A stretch of DNA of 64,000 nt, from contig JBBRDT010000002.1 in assembly GCA_038203635.1 (NCBI GenBank), positions 33,615-97,614 of the forward strand, given 5' to 3'. Both the position numbers and the translations under genes were made by a program. This document shows, in pieces, positions 20,023 through 28,022 of the stretch; position 1 is the stretch's first letter, and the number at the start of each line of letters is the position of its first letter. The notes under the pieces are model-generated. The model made no database searches and was not told the DNA's origin. It worked only from the letters and a program-made list of their open reading frames with translations. The DNA comes from DASRIA01 sp038203635 (GTDB taxonomy: Bacteria; Actinomycetota; Thermoleophilia; Solirubrobacterales; JBBDJG01).

Positions 20023-20604
20023 ATGGCTCGAGACGATCGCATCAACCCACAGGGACTCGATCTCCAGGAGCGGGTCGTGGCCATCAACCGTGTCGCGAAG
20101 GTGGTCAAGGGCGGCCGGCGCTTCTCTTTCACGGCGCTGGTCGTGGTCGGCGACGAGGATCAGATCGTGGGCGTCGGCTACGGCAAGGCCAACGAGGTCC
20201 CGCTCGCGATCCAGAAGGCCGTCGAGCGCGGGAAGAAGAGCCTGTTCCGGGTGCCCAAGCACCATCAGACGATCACGCATCAGATCATCGGCCGCTACGG
20301 CTCCGGAAAGGTCCTCTTGAAGCCTGCCTCGGAGGGAACCGGCGTGATCGCGGGTGGCCCTGTACGAGCCGTGCTCGAGCTCGCGGGGATCAAGGACGTG
20401 CTTTCGAAGAGCCTCGGCACCCAGAACCCGATCAACCTCGTGAAGGCGACGGTCGAAGGACTCCGCTCCCTGAAGCGCCCGGAGGAGATCGCTGCGCTGC
20501 GCGGCAAGACCGTCGCACAGGTGCTCGGCCTGCAGGAGCGGCCCGCTGCGACGACGGAGAGCACCGTGACTGCCGCGGCACCTGCAGCGGCGGCGGCGGA
20601 GTAG
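20023..20604 (+). CDS. rpsE: 30S ribosomal protein S5 (uS5)
   Basis: Accuracy and mRNA-helicase protein, 193 residues. VVAINRVAKVVKGGRRFSF, VGVGYGKANEVPLAIQKAVE and GTGVIAGGPVRAVLELAGI are the family signatures, followed by KSLGTQNPINLVKAT. An Ala/Thr-rich tail of about 20 residues ends the protein. No Shine-Dalgarno is visible before the ATG. Confidence 0.97.
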   Translation: MARDDRINPQGLDLQERVVAINRVAKVVKGGRRFSFTALVVVGDEDQIVGVGYGKANEVPLAIQKAVERGKKSLFRVPKHHQTITHQIIGRYGSGKVLLKPASEGTGVIAGGPVRAVLELAGIKDVLSKSLGTQNPINLVKATVEGLRSLKRPEEIAALRGKTVAQVLGLQERPAATTESTVTAAAPAAAAAE

Positions 20605-20610
20605 CTGATC

Positions 20611-20811
20611 GTGTCCGCGAAGCTGTTGATCAGCCAGCGCCGCAGCTCCGCGGGTGCAAACCGGCCGCAGCGTGAGACGCTGCGCACGCTCGGCCTGCAC
20701 GGCATCGGTACCTCGACGGAGCGACCCGACGGGCCCGCGCTGCGTGGCATGCTGCGGCGCGTGGCACACCTCGTGGAGGTGCAGGAGAACAAGGGGGCGG
20801 CGAATGCCTGA
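20611..20811 (+). CDS. rpmD: 50S ribosomal protein L30 (uL30)
   Basis: Small 50S protein, 66 residues (usual about 60). Shows KLLISQRRSSAGANRPQRETLRTLGL (read in parts), the LGLHGIG turn and RRVAHLVEV near the end, all typical of L30. GTG start at 20611, six bases after rpsE; the last codons overlap rplO by 8 bases. Confidence 0.93.
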   Translation: MSAKLLISQRRSSAGANRPQRETLRTLGLHGIGTSTERPDGPALRGMLRRVAHLVEVQENKGAANA

Positions 20812-21322
20812 CGACGCGGACATCGGCCTTCACACCCTGGCACCGCCACGCGGCGCACACAAAGCCCGCAAGCGCGTTGGCAGGGGCGAGGGCTCGGGTT
20901 ACGGCAAGACCTCGGGACGCGGCCAGGGGGGCGCGGGATCGCGCTCCGGCAGCAAGCGCAAGGCCGGGTACGAGGGCGGCCAGATCCCCCTGCACATGCG
21001 GATGCGCAAGCTGCGCGGCCCGCACATGAAGAAGTCGATGCCCTTCGAGCCGTTCCGGACTCACAACCAGCCCGTCAACCTCGAGGACCTGAACCGCTTC
21101 GAGGACGGCGCAGAGGTCACTCCCGCGACGCTCCGTGCCCGCGGCCTGGCCACGCACAAGGACACCCCGGTGAAGATCCTCGCTCGTGGTGAGGTGACGC
21201 GCAAGAACCTCGTCGTGTCGGCCCACTCCTTCAGCGCGAAGGCGCGTGAGGCGATCGAGGCTGCCGGCGGCACGTGCACCGTCATCGAGAAGAAGCAGCC
21301 TTGGAGGCGCAGCAAATCATGA
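20804..21322 (+). CDS. rplO: 50S ribosomal protein L15 (uL15)
   Basis: Late-assembly 50S protein, 172 residues. N-terminal LAPPRGAHKARKRVGRGEGS and GKTSGRGQGGAGSRSGSKRK carry the Gly/Arg/Lys-rich tail; FEGGQ-type block is here YEGGQIPLHMRMRKLRG. The C-terminus has VKILARGEVTRKNLVV and HSFSAKAREAIEAAGG. ATG at 20804 overlaps rpmD; the stop overlaps the secY ATG. Confidence 0.96.
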   Translation: MPDDADIGLHTLAPPRGAHKARKRVGRGEGSGYGKTSGRGQGGAGSRSGSKRKAGYEGGQIPLHMRMRKLRGPHMKKSMPFEPFRTHNQPVNLEDLNRFEDGAEVTPATLRARGLATHKDTPVKILARGEVTRKNLVVSAHSFSAKAREAIEAAGGTCTVIEKKQPWRRSKS

Positions 21323-22590
21323 TCGCCACGATCGCCAACTCGTTCAGCGTTCCCGAGATCCGGCGAAAGATCCTGTTCACGGCTGCGATCCTGACGCTCT
21401 ACCGCCTGGGCGCGGTGGTCCCGGTCCCGGGCGTCGACATCGACGCGGTGAAGAACGTCGGGGACAGCTTCAACGGGTCCAACATCCTCGGGTTCCTGAA
21501 TCTCTTCTCCGGCGGCGGCCTGCAGAACTTCGCGGTCTTCTCGCTGGGCATCATGCCCTACATCACCGCATCGATCATCCTGCAGCTGTTGACGGTTGCG
21601 GTGCCCTCGCTCGAGAAGCTCCAGAAAGAGGGCGAGGTCGGACAGCAGAAGATCACCCAGTACACGCGCTACCTGACCGTGGCCCTGGCGGCGGCGCAGT
21701 CGCTCGGCTTCGTGTTCCTGTTCCGCACGATCGGCGACCAGTCGGGCGAGAGCATCGTGGGCACGCTCACCTTCGGCAAGCTCTTCATGATCATGGTGAC
21801 GCTCACCGCCGGCTGCACGCTCCTGATGTGGATGGGCGAGCTGATCACCCAGCGCGGCATCGGGAACGGGATCTCGCTGATGATCTTCGCCTCGATCATC
21901 TCCGGGCTCCTGCCCGGCATCCAGGCCTGGTGGACCAACCCGGACCAGGTGTTCGTGGTGATGATGCCGTTCATCGCGCTCGCCGTGATCGTGGGCATCG
22001 TGTTCATCCAGGAAGGACAGCGGCGGATTCCCGTGCAGTACGCGAAGCGGGTCGTCGGGCGCCGCATGACGAGCGGCGGCTCGACCTACCTGCCCCTGCG
22101 CGTCAACATGGCCGGCGTGATCCCCGTGATCTTCGCGGCCTCGATCATGGCCTTCCCGCCGACCATCGGAGAGCTGACGCAGGCGAACTGGGCGCAGGAC
22201 ATCTCGGCGTTCTTCAGTCCCAACGGATGGGCGTTCATCGTCGGGGAGTGCTTCTTCATCTTCATCTTCACGTACTTCTATACGGCCGTGACGTTCAACC
22301 CGGTGGACCAGGCCGACAACCTGAAGAAGTACGGGGGCTTCATCCCTGGCGTACGTCCCGGGCGCCCGACGGCCGAGTACCTGGATCGCATCCTGGCCCG
22401 CCTCACGTTCCCTGGCGCGATTTTCCTTGCCGCCGTGGCGGCCTTCCCCACGCTGCTTTTCAACCAGACCGGCGCCAACTTCTATTTCGGCGGCACCTCG
22501 CTGCTGATCGCGATCGGCGTCGCGCTGGACACGGTGAAGCAGCTGGAGGCGCAGCTCATGATGCGCAACTACGAGGGCTTCTTGAAATAG
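21319..22590 (+). CDS. secY: Protein translocase subunit SecY
   Basis: Ten-helix channel of the Sec translocon in the inner membrane, 423 residues. N-terminal FSVPEIRRKILFTAAILTLYRLG leads into TM1; PVPGVDID, FSLGIMPYITASIILQLL (plug and TM2b region), GIGNGISLMIFASIISG and RRMTSGGSTYLPLRVNMAGVIP (read in parts) are conserved, as is QLEAQLMMRNYEGFLK at the C-terminus. ATG at 21319 overlaps the rplO stop. Adk and map follow, the usual actinobacterial order. Confidence 0.98.
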   Translation: MIATIANSFSVPEIRRKILFTAAILTLYRLGAVVPVPGVDIDAVKNVGDSFNGSNILGFLNLFSGGGLQNFAVFSLGIMPYITASIILQLLTVAVPSLEKLQKEGEVGQQKITQYTRYLTVALAAAQSLGFVFLFRTIGDQSGESIVGTLTFGKLFMIMVTLTAGCTLLMWMGELITQRGIGNGISLMIFASIISGLLPGIQAWWTNPDQVFVVMMPFIALAVIVGIVFIQEGQRRIPVQYAKRVVGRRMTSGGSTYLPLRVNMAGVIPVIFAASIMAFPPTIGELTQANWAQDISAFFSPNGWAFIVGECFFIFIFTYFYTAVTFNPVDQADNLKKYGGFIPGVRPGRPTAEYLDRILARLTFPGAIFLAAVAAFPTLLFNQTGANFYFGGTSLLIAIGVALDTVKQLEAQLMMRNYEGFLK

Positions 22591-22597
22591 CCCGGCT

Positions 22598-23272
22598 GTG
22601 CCCGAGCTGAACCTCATACTGCTCGGTCCGCCCGGTGCCGGGAAGGGGACCCAGGCGGAGCGTCTCGTGGAGGACTTCGGCCTTCCGTACGTTGCCACGG
22701 GCAACCTCCTGCGCACGGCCGTGACCGATCAGACCGAGCTCGGTCTGAAAGCCAAGGAGTACATGGACCGCGGCGACCTCGTGCCCGACGACCTGATCAT
22801 CAAGATGATCCTGCAGTACCTGGAGGACCAGGACACGACCAACGGCTTCATCCTGGACGGCTTTCCGCGCACGGGGGGACAGGCCGAGGCGCTCGAGAAG
22901 GAGCTCGACAAGCGCAACCGCTCGCTGACGGCGGCACTGCTGATGGAGGTCGACGAGGACACCGTCGTCGACCGGCTGTCGGGCCGCCGCATGTGCGTCA
23001 AGGGCCAGCACAACTTCCACATGAAGTTCGACCCTCCCAAGCACCCGGAGCGCTGCGACATGGACGGCAGCCGCCTGGTGCAGCGCGACGACGACAAGCC
23101 GGAGGTGATCCAGCACCGCCTCCAGCAATACCACGAGAAAACGGAACCCCTCATCGAGTATTACGACCGCAAGGGGATGCTCCGGCGCATCGACGCGTCG
23201 CGGGATCCCGAGAAGGTGAGCGACCAGATCCGCGCGACGCTGGCCAGCCTGAAGTTGGAAAACTCCGTCTAG
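22598..23272 (+). CDS. adk: Adenylate kinase
   Basis: Interconverts AMP, ADP and ATP in the cytoplasm. 224 residues, the long-LID form. P-loop GPPGAGKGTQ at 10-19, NMP-binding ATGNLLR, and the DGFPRT motif near residue 88. The LID carries C133, H138, C153 and D156, a C-x4-H...C-x2-D set that could bind structural zinc, in place of the commoner four-cysteine form. GTG start, seven bases after secY. Confidence 0.97.
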   Translation: MPELNLILLGPPGAGKGTQAERLVEDFGLPYVATGNLLRTAVTDQTELGLKAKEYMDRGDLVPDDLIIKMILQYLEDQDTTNGFILDGFPRTGGQAEALEKELDKRNRSLTAALLMEVDEDTVVDRLSGRRMCVKGQHNFHMKFDPPKHPERCDMDGSRLVQRDDDKPEVIQHRLQQYHEKTEPLIEYYDRKGMLRRIDASRDPEKVSDQIRATLASLKLENSV

Positions 23273-23274
23273 GG

Positions 23275-24048
23275 ATGATCGTTCACAAGACACCCGAGGA
23301 GATCGAGGTCGTGGCGGAGGCCGGCGAGATCGTCGCGGGTTGTCTGGCCATGCTGCGCACGATGTGCCGGCCGGGCACGACGACGGCGGAGCTCGACAAG
23401 GCGGCGGACAAGTTCATCCGGGCGCGTGGAGGCGAGCCGGCCTTCAAGGGCTATCGCGGCTTCCCGGCATCGATCTGCACCTCCCCGAACTCCATGGTGG
23501 TCCACGGCATCCCCGGGGACTACGAGCTCACGTCCGGAGACGTGCTCTCCATCGACGTCGGGGTCGAGTACGAGGGCTGGGTCGCCGACGCCGCCCTGAC
23601 GGTGGCGCTGCGCCCGGTCAGCCCGATCGCTGCGCGCCTGCTGAAGGCGACGCGCGAATCGCTGGAGGCAGCGACCGAGCAGGCCGTGGCCGGGAACCGG
23701 CTGGGCGACGTGTCCCATGCGGTGCAGGAACGCGTCGAGCGCGACGGCCTGTCGGTGATCCGCTCGCTGGTCGGGCACGGGATCGGGCGCCAGATGCACG
23801 AGGACCCGCAGGTGCCCAACTTCGGCGAGCCGGGCCGGGGCATGGTGCTCGAGGAGGGCATGGTCTTCTGCGTCGAGCCGATGGTGTGCGCCGGCGGGCA
23901 CGCGGTCCGGATGGGGGACGACAACTGGGCGATCTACTCCCAGGACGGGTCCCTCACGGCCCATTTCGAGCACACGATCGCGGTGACGGCGGAGGGGCCG
24001 CGGATCCTCACGCCGTGGCATCTGAAGGAGGATCGCGCCGCCGCCTGA
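23275..24048 (+). CDS. map: Methionine aminopeptidase (type I)
   Basis: Removes N-terminal methionine co-translationally; dinuclear metal enzyme, 257 residues. All ligands are visible: D94, D105, H168, E201 and E232, with H77 as the substrate-binding histidine (VVHGIP). Signature SLVGHGIGRQMHEDPQV is intact. ATG two bases after adk. A 120-base gap follows; infA, normally next, is absent. Confidence 0.97.
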   Translation: MIVHKTPEEIEVVAEAGEIVAGCLAMLRTMCRPGTTTAELDKAADKFIRARGGEPAFKGYRGFPASICTSPNSMVVHGIPGDYELTSGDVLSIDVGVEYEGWVADAALTVALRPVSPIAARLLKATRESLEAATEQAVAGNRLGDVSHAVQERVERDGLSVIRSLVGHGIGRQMHEDPQVPNFGEPGRGMVLEEGMVFCVEPMVCAGGHAVRMGDDNWAIYSQDGSLTAHFEHTIAVTAEGPRILTPWHLKEDRAAA

Positions 24049-24168
24049 CATGGATGGCCCTCTGCTAGCATCTCCGGGTCGCGCTCGGCGTCATTTTGAG
24101 CCGCGATGTAGGGCTCGCCGGCCCAACTCCTGGGGTCGGCAGGGCTATCTCTCGAGAAACGGACGGTC

Positions 24169-24282
24169 GTGAAGGTACGCGCCTCGGTAAAGCCCATGTG
24201 CGAGAAATGCAAGGTGATCCGCCGCCGCGGGGTGGTGCTGATCATCTGCCAGAACCCGCGTCACAAACAGCGGCAAGGTTAG
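24169..24282 (+). CDS. rpmJ: 50S ribosomal protein L36 (bL36), zinc-type
   Basis: Smallest 50S protein, 37 residues, encoded from GTG 24169 to TAG 24282. The translation begins MKVRASVKPMCEKCKVIRRR and ends CQNPRHKQRQG. C11, C14, C27 and H32 form the zinc site. Position between map and rpsM is typical. The 120 bases before it hold no open frame long enough for IF-1 (about 72 residues). Confidence 0.96.
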   Translation: MKVRASVKPMCEKCKVIRRRGVVLIICQNPRHKQRQG

Positions 24283-24288
24283 GTAGGA

Positions 24289-24669
24289 ATGGCAAGAATC
24301 GCAGGGGTCAACATCCCTCTCAACAAGCGAATCGAGATTGGGCTCACCTCTATTTTCGGGGTGGGTCGCTCGCGTTCGCTCGAGGTGCTGGCCAAGACCG
24401 GGATCGAGCCCGACACCTACGTCAAGGATCTGACCGACGACGAGATCATCAAGCTGCGCGAAGCGATCGACGACGATCTCGTGGTCGAGGGCGATCTGCG
24501 GCGCGAGCGCTCGCAGGACATCAAGCGGCTCACCGAGACCGGGACGTACCGGGGCCAGCGTCACCGGCGCGGCCTGCCGGTGCGCGGCCAGCGCACGAAG
24601 ACGAACGCACGCGGCCGCAAGGGCCCCCGCCGCGGCCAGGTCGCCCAGAAGAAGAAGGTCTCCAAGTGA
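24289..24669 (+). CDS. rpsM: 30S ribosomal protein S13 (uS13)
   Basis: Head protein forming inter-subunit bridges, 126 residues. ARIAGVNIPLNKRIEIGLTSI and the helix-two-turn-helix region are followed by SQDIKRLTETGTYRGQRHRRGLPVRGQ-type block (read in parts) with TKTNARGRKGPRR at the basic C-terminus. Preceded by GGTAGG. The typical Arg/Lys tail contacts the P-site tRNA. Confidence 0.97.
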   Translation: MARIAGVNIPLNKRIEIGLTSIFGVGRSRSLEVLAKTGIEPDTYVKDLTDDEIIKLREAIDDDLVVEGDLRRERSQDIKRLTETGTYRGQRHRRGLPVRGQRTKTNARGRKGPRRGQVAQKKKVSK

Positions 24670-24692
24670 GCCGGAAGGAGATCGCCTAACCC

Positions 24693-25091
24693 ATGCCCCA
24701 GGCAAGACCGGGACGGCCACGCGGCCGGCGCCGTGTGCGCAAGAACATCCCCGTGGGCCAAGCCCACATCAAGACGTCTTTCAACAACACGATCGTCACC
24801 CTCACCGACCGCGAAGGCAATGTGATCGCGTGGGAGTCGGCCGGGGGCGCCGGGTTCAAGGGATCCCGCAAGTCCACCCCCTTCGCCGCGCAGGTGACCG
24901 CCGAGGCGGCCGCCAGGAAGGGCATGGAGCACGGATTGCAGAAGGTCGAGTGCCACGTCAAGGGCCCCGGCTCGGGACGCGAGACAGCTATCCGCTCGCT
25001 GCAGGCAGCGGGGCTCGAGGTGACCGGTGTGAAGGACGTGACCCCGCAGGCCCACAACGGCTGCCGCCCACGGAAGCGCCGCCGGGTTTAG
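24693..25091 (+). CDS. rpsK: 30S ribosomal protein S11 (uS11)
   Basis: Platform protein at the E site, 132 residues. VGQAHIKTSFNNTIVTLTD, WESAGGAGFKGSRKSTPFAA and the C-terminal DVTPQAHNGCRPRKRRRV are diagnostic (the Asn-Gly in HNGC is the family's isoaspartate site in E. coli). ATG at 24693, 23 bases after rpsM, with GGAGA upstream. Confidence 0.97.
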   Translation: MPQARPGRPRGRRRVRKNIPVGQAHIKTSFNNTIVTLTDREGNVIAWESAGGAGFKGSRKSTPFAAQVTAEAAARKGMEHGLQKVECHVKGPGSGRETAIRSLQAAGLEVTGVKDVTPQAHNGCRPRKRRRV

Positions 25092-25110
25092 CGACAGAGG
25101 CTTTTCAACC

Positions 25111-25731
25111 ATGGCAAGAGACATCGGACCACAGTGCAAGCAGTGCCGCCGTGAGGGGCAGAAGCTGTTCCTCAAGGGCGAGCGCTGTCTCACGGACAAA
25201 TGCGCTGTGGAGAAAAGGCCGTATCCGCCCGGCGATCACGGTCGTGGCCGCGTGCGGGCATCCGAGTACCGCCATCAGCTGCGCGAGAAGCAGAAGGCGC
25301 GCCGCTATTACCAGGTGCTCGAGAAGCAGTTCCGCAACTACTACTTCAAAGCCAGCCGTCAGGCGGGTGTGACAGGCGAGAACCTGCTGCGCCTGCTCGA
25401 GCGGCGACTCGACAACGTGCTCGTGCGGCTGGGCTTCGCGGCCTCGCGGCGTCAGGCGCGCCAGCTCGTCAACCACGGCCACTTCATGGTCAACGGGCGG
25501 CGTGTGAACGTGCCCTCTTACCAGGTCAAGCCGGGCGAAATCATCTCGGTGCGAGAGAGCTCGAGTGCGATCCCCCTGATTCGTGAGGCCACGGAGGGCA
25601 CGGCGACTGTTCCGGCCTGGCTACAGGCCGACTACGACTCGCTGACGGCGAACGTGCTGCGGCTCCCCGAGCGGGACGAGATCAGCGCTCCCGTGCAAGA
25701 ACAGCTCATCGTCGAGCTGTATTCGAAGTGA
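25111..25731 (+). CDS. rpsD: 30S ribosomal protein S4 (uS4), zinc-containing form
   Basis: Primary 16S assembly protein, 206 residues, and in some bacteria the alpha operon repressor. The N-terminal zinc site is intact (C9, C12, C26, C31). The S4 RNA-binding domain is RLDNVLVRLGFAASRRQARQ followed by LVNHGHFMVNGRRVNVPSY. It starts MARDIGPQCKQCRREGQK from ATG 25111. Confidence 0.97.
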   Translation: MARDIGPQCKQCRREGQKLFLKGERCLTDKCAVEKRPYPPGDHGRGRVRASEYRHQLREKQKARRYYQVLEKQFRNYYFKASRQAGVTGENLLRLLERRLDNVLVRLGFAASRRQARQLVNHGHFMVNGRRVNVPSYQVKPGEIISVRESSSAIPLIREATEGTATVPAWLQADYDSLTANVLRLPERDEISAPVQEQLIVELYSK

Positions 25732-25823
25732 CTTTCGGTCGTATCCCGGTACGCCGTCCTTAAGCAAAACCGGTCGCGGCCTTGGCCGCGAGCGGCCTTC
25801 ATTCCAGTTCGGAGGAACATCAC

Positions 25824-26789
25824 ATGTTGGACTTTCAGATTCCCAAGATCACAGCCGAGCAGATCCAGGACAACAAGGGCAGCTTCACGGTCGAGCCACT
25901 CGACCGGGGCTTCGGCTACACGTTCGGCAACTCCCTGCGCCGCGGGCTGCTGTCGTCCCTCGTGGGCGCAGCCGTGACGTCCGTGCGCATCGAGGGGGTG
26001 GCGCACGAGTTCTCGACGATCAAGGGAGTGAAGGAGGACGTCACCGACATCGTGCTCAACCTCAAGGACGTGGTCTGCCGTATGCACACGGACGCGGGCG
26101 AGGTCGAGGCACCATTGATCGCTACCGGTCCGGGTGAGATCACGGCGCGTGACATCGACCTCCCGTCCGGCGTGGAGATCCTCAACCCGAACACCCACAT
26201 CGCGACGCTCGAGAAGAAGGCGAAGCTCGAGATCTACCTGACGATCGGCCGGGGTCGCGGCTACCGCCCCGCGGAGGGCAACAAGTCCGACGACCAGCCG
26301 ATCGGCGTGATCCCGATCGACTCCATCTTCTCGCCGGTACGGCGGGTCAACTACAACGTCGAGGCCGCTCGCGTCGGCCAGCGGACCGACTTCGACAAGC
26401 TCACGCTCGACATCGAGACGGACGGCTCGGTCGACCCGCAGGCCGCGTTGCGCGAGGCCGCCGAGGTCCTGATCCAGAGCCTGTCCATCTTCACCGACCC
26501 GAGCCGCATCGAGGGCCTGCGACTGCCGCCCGGCGATGGTGGCGGTGAGGTGACCGGTGGCCTTTCGGCGGTGCCGGCGGCCGACGGGATGGACGACATC
26601 CTGATCGAGGAACTCGAGCTGGGCGTGCGCTCCTACAACTGCCTGAAGCGCGCGGGCATCCAGACGATCGGCGATCTCGTCCTGAAGTCCGAGAACGAGC
26701 TAAGCGCGATCCCGAACTTCGGGCGCAAGAGCATCGAAGAGGTCAAGGAGACCCTGCGCGTGCGGGGGCTGGGCCTCCGAGATGACTGA
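25824..26789 (+). CDS. rpoA: DNA-directed RNA polymerase subunit alpha
   Basis: Assembly platform of RNA polymerase, 321 residues. N-terminal domain shows EPLDRGFGYTFGNSLRRGLLS and VTDIVLNLKDV; the C-terminal domain (from about residue 250) has IEELELGVRSYNCLKRAGI, TIGDLVLKSENELSAIPNFG and KSIEEVKETLRVRGLGL, the promoter-UP-element and activator-binding surface. ATG 25824 follows GGAGGA by 8 bases; an in-frame ATG 14 codons upstream has no such site. The 92-base gap after rpsD includes a short CGCGGCC/GGCCGCG dyad. Confidence 0.98.
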   Translation: MLDFQIPKITAEQIQDNKGSFTVEPLDRGFGYTFGNSLRRGLLSSLVGAAVTSVRIEGVAHEFSTIKGVKEDVTDIVLNLKDVVCRMHTDAGEVEAPLIATGPGEITARDIDLPSGVEILNPNTHIATLEKKAKLEIYLTIGRGRGYRPAEGNKSDDQPIGVIPIDSIFSPVRRVNYNVEAARVGQRTDFDKLTLDIETDGSVDPQAALREAAEVLIQSLSIFTDPSRIEGLRLPPGDGGGEVTGGLSAVPAADGMDDILIEELELGVRSYNCLKRAGIQTIGDLVLKSENELSAIPNFGRKSIEEVKETLRVRGLGLRDD

Positions 26790-26792
26790 GGT

Positions 26793-26807
26793 GTGGGCGA
26801 AGCCCAC
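26793..26807 (+). other. Small hairpin between rpoA and rplQ
   Basis: GTGGGC-GAA-GCCCAC is a perfect 6-bp stem with a GAA triloop, three bases after the rpoA stop. It resembles the triloop hairpins at the end of rplE and may slow or process the operon mRNA. No T-run follows. Confidence 0.35.
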
Positions 26808-26820
26808 TAGATATTCGGAC

Positions 26821-26826
26821 TAGACT
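26821..26826 (+). promoter_or_regulatory. Candidate -10 box (TAGACT) for a leaderless rplQ transcript
   Basis: TAGACT lies 9 bases before the rplQ ATG in a locally AT-richer patch (TAGATATTCGG). No Shine-Dalgarno sequence precedes rplQ and no clear -35 was found. Confidence 0.3.
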
Positions 26827-26835
26827 GCCCAAACG

Positions 26836-27189
26836 ATGCGGCACCAGAAGAAAAGGAACAAGCTCTCCCGCGACGCGGGGCACCGCAAGGCATTGATCCG
26901 CAATCTCTGCCGGCAGGTGCTGCAGCACGAACGCGTGCGTACCTCGCAGGCGAAGGCGAAGGTGATCAAGCCGGAGGTGGAGAAGCTGATCACCCTGGCC
27001 AAGCGCGGTGACCTGCACGCCCGGCGTCAGGCTTTGGCGGAGCTGAACCAGGACAAGTTCGTTGTGCACAAGCTGTTCGAGGAGATTGCTCCTCGGTACG
27101 TGGATCGGCCTGGTGGTTATACGCGGATCTGGAAGCTGGGGCCGCGCCGCAGTGATTCGACCGAGATGGTCTATTTGGAGCTCGTTTAG
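26836..27189 (+). CDS. rplQ: 50S ribosomal protein L17 (bL17)
   Basis: Tunnel-exit protein, 117 residues. MRHQKKRNKLSRDAGHRKAL, VRTSQAKAKVIKPEVEKLIT and DRPGGYTRIWKLGPRRSDST (the last near the C-terminus) identify it. Last ribosomal gene of the superoperon; a long palindrome follows. Its 3' third uses noticeably fewer G/C-ending codons (ggttat, tatttgg) than its neighbours. Confidence 0.97.
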   Translation: MRHQKKRNKLSRDAGHRKALIRNLCRQVLQHERVRTSQAKAKVIKPEVEKLITLAKRGDLHARRQALAELNQDKFVVHKLFEEIAPRYVDRPGGYTRIWKLGPRRSDSTEMVYLELV

Positions 27190-27191
27190 CG

Positions 27192-27267
27192 CAGGCCTCC
27201 GGGGGGAGGGGTCTGCTGCTGACCCTCTTTTTTAGTCAGCATCAGACCCCTCCCCCTGCGGCCTTCA
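27192..27267 (+). terminator. Long palindrome after rplQ, ending at the truA start
   Basis: Inner arms 27203-27223 and 27235-27255 pair over 21 bases with one mismatch around an 11-base loop that contains TTTTTT. Weaker pairing extends outwards to about 27192 and 27267. An alternative inner hairpin, GAGGGGTC with GACCCTC (one bulge), directly followed by TTTTTT at 27228-27233, is a canonical terminator. The 3' arm reaches the truA GTG, so the two folds are mutually exclusive. Confidence 0.75.
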
Positions 27268-27268
27268 G

Positions 27269-28009
27269 GTGACCGTTCTCCGGCTTACGCTCGAATACCA
27301 CGGTGGCGGCTTCAAGGGCTGGGCCGCTCAGCCGGGGCTGCGCACCGTCGAGGGCGTCCTCTCCGATGCGCTGGCAGCACTTCTCCCTACCCCACCCGCC
27401 TTTTCCGTCGCCGGGCGCACGGACACGGGCGTTCATGCTCGGGGCCAGGTGGTCAGCTTCTCTTGCAAGGGGGTCGAGACTGGTGGTTTGCTGCGGTCTC
27501 TGAACGGCATCCTGCCTCACGATGTTGCCGTGACCGCTGTGGAGCCGGTGCATGACGGCTTCGATGCCCGGCGTGATGCTCGGGCGCGGACCTATTGCTA
27601 TCGCGTGCTGGCGCGGCAGGCTCGGAGCCCGTTCCTGCGAGACCGGGCGCTCTGGTGGTCCCGGCCGCTCGATGCAGGCGCCCTCGATCGATGTGCGGCT
27701 GCTCTGCCGGGGACGCACGACTTCACCGCCTTCACTCCAACGCAGACGGAGCACGTGCGCTTCGAGCGAGATGTGTTCCTGGCCGAGTGGCGCCGAGACG
27801 GCGAGGTGTTCGAGTTCTGGATCGAAGCGGACACGTTCATGCGGCACATGGTCCGTGTGCTCGTCGGCACGATGCTCGAGGTGGCGGAGGGCCGGCGCGA
27901 GGTTGGTGACTTCGCCCGCCTGCTGCAGGGCGCGGAGCGCGCGCAGGCGGGGCCGACCGCGGAGCCGCATGGCCTGTGCCTCGAGCGTGTCTCCTACCCC
28001 GCTCACTAA
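27269..28009 (+). CDS. truA: tRNA pseudouridine38-40 synthase TruA
   Basis: Isomerises uridines 38-40 in the tRNA anticodon stem. 246 residues; catalytic D52 lies in AGRTDTGVHARGQVVSF, and RTYCYRVLARQARSPF and FMRHMVRVLVGTMLEV are conserved. GTG start at 27269 sits against the preceding palindrome with no Shine-Dalgarno sequence. Probably first gene of truA-surE-ligA-MATE. Confidence 0.95.
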   Translation: MTVLRLTLEYHGGGFKGWAAQPGLRTVEGVLSDALAALLPTPPAFSVAGRTDTGVHARGQVVSFSCKGVETGGLLRSLNGILPHDVAVTAVEPVHDGFDARRDARARTYCYRVLARQARSPFLRDRALWWSRPLDAGALDRCAAALPGTHDFTAFTPTQTEHVRFERDVFLAEWRRDGEVFEFWIEADTFMRHMVRVLVGTMLEVAEGRREVGDFARLLQGAERAQAGPTAEPHGLCLERVSYPAH

Positions 28010-28022
28010 CATTGCCCGTCGG

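Noticed and set aside
21061..22716. 551-residue open frame opposite rplO and secY
   Set aside because: A His/Arg/Asp-rich shadow of high-GC third positions; secY is unambiguous.
24752..24766. GTGGGC-CAA-GCCCAC hairpin inside rpsK, like those near rplE and rpoA
   Set aside because: It encodes the universally conserved VGQAH of S11, so protein constraint explains it.
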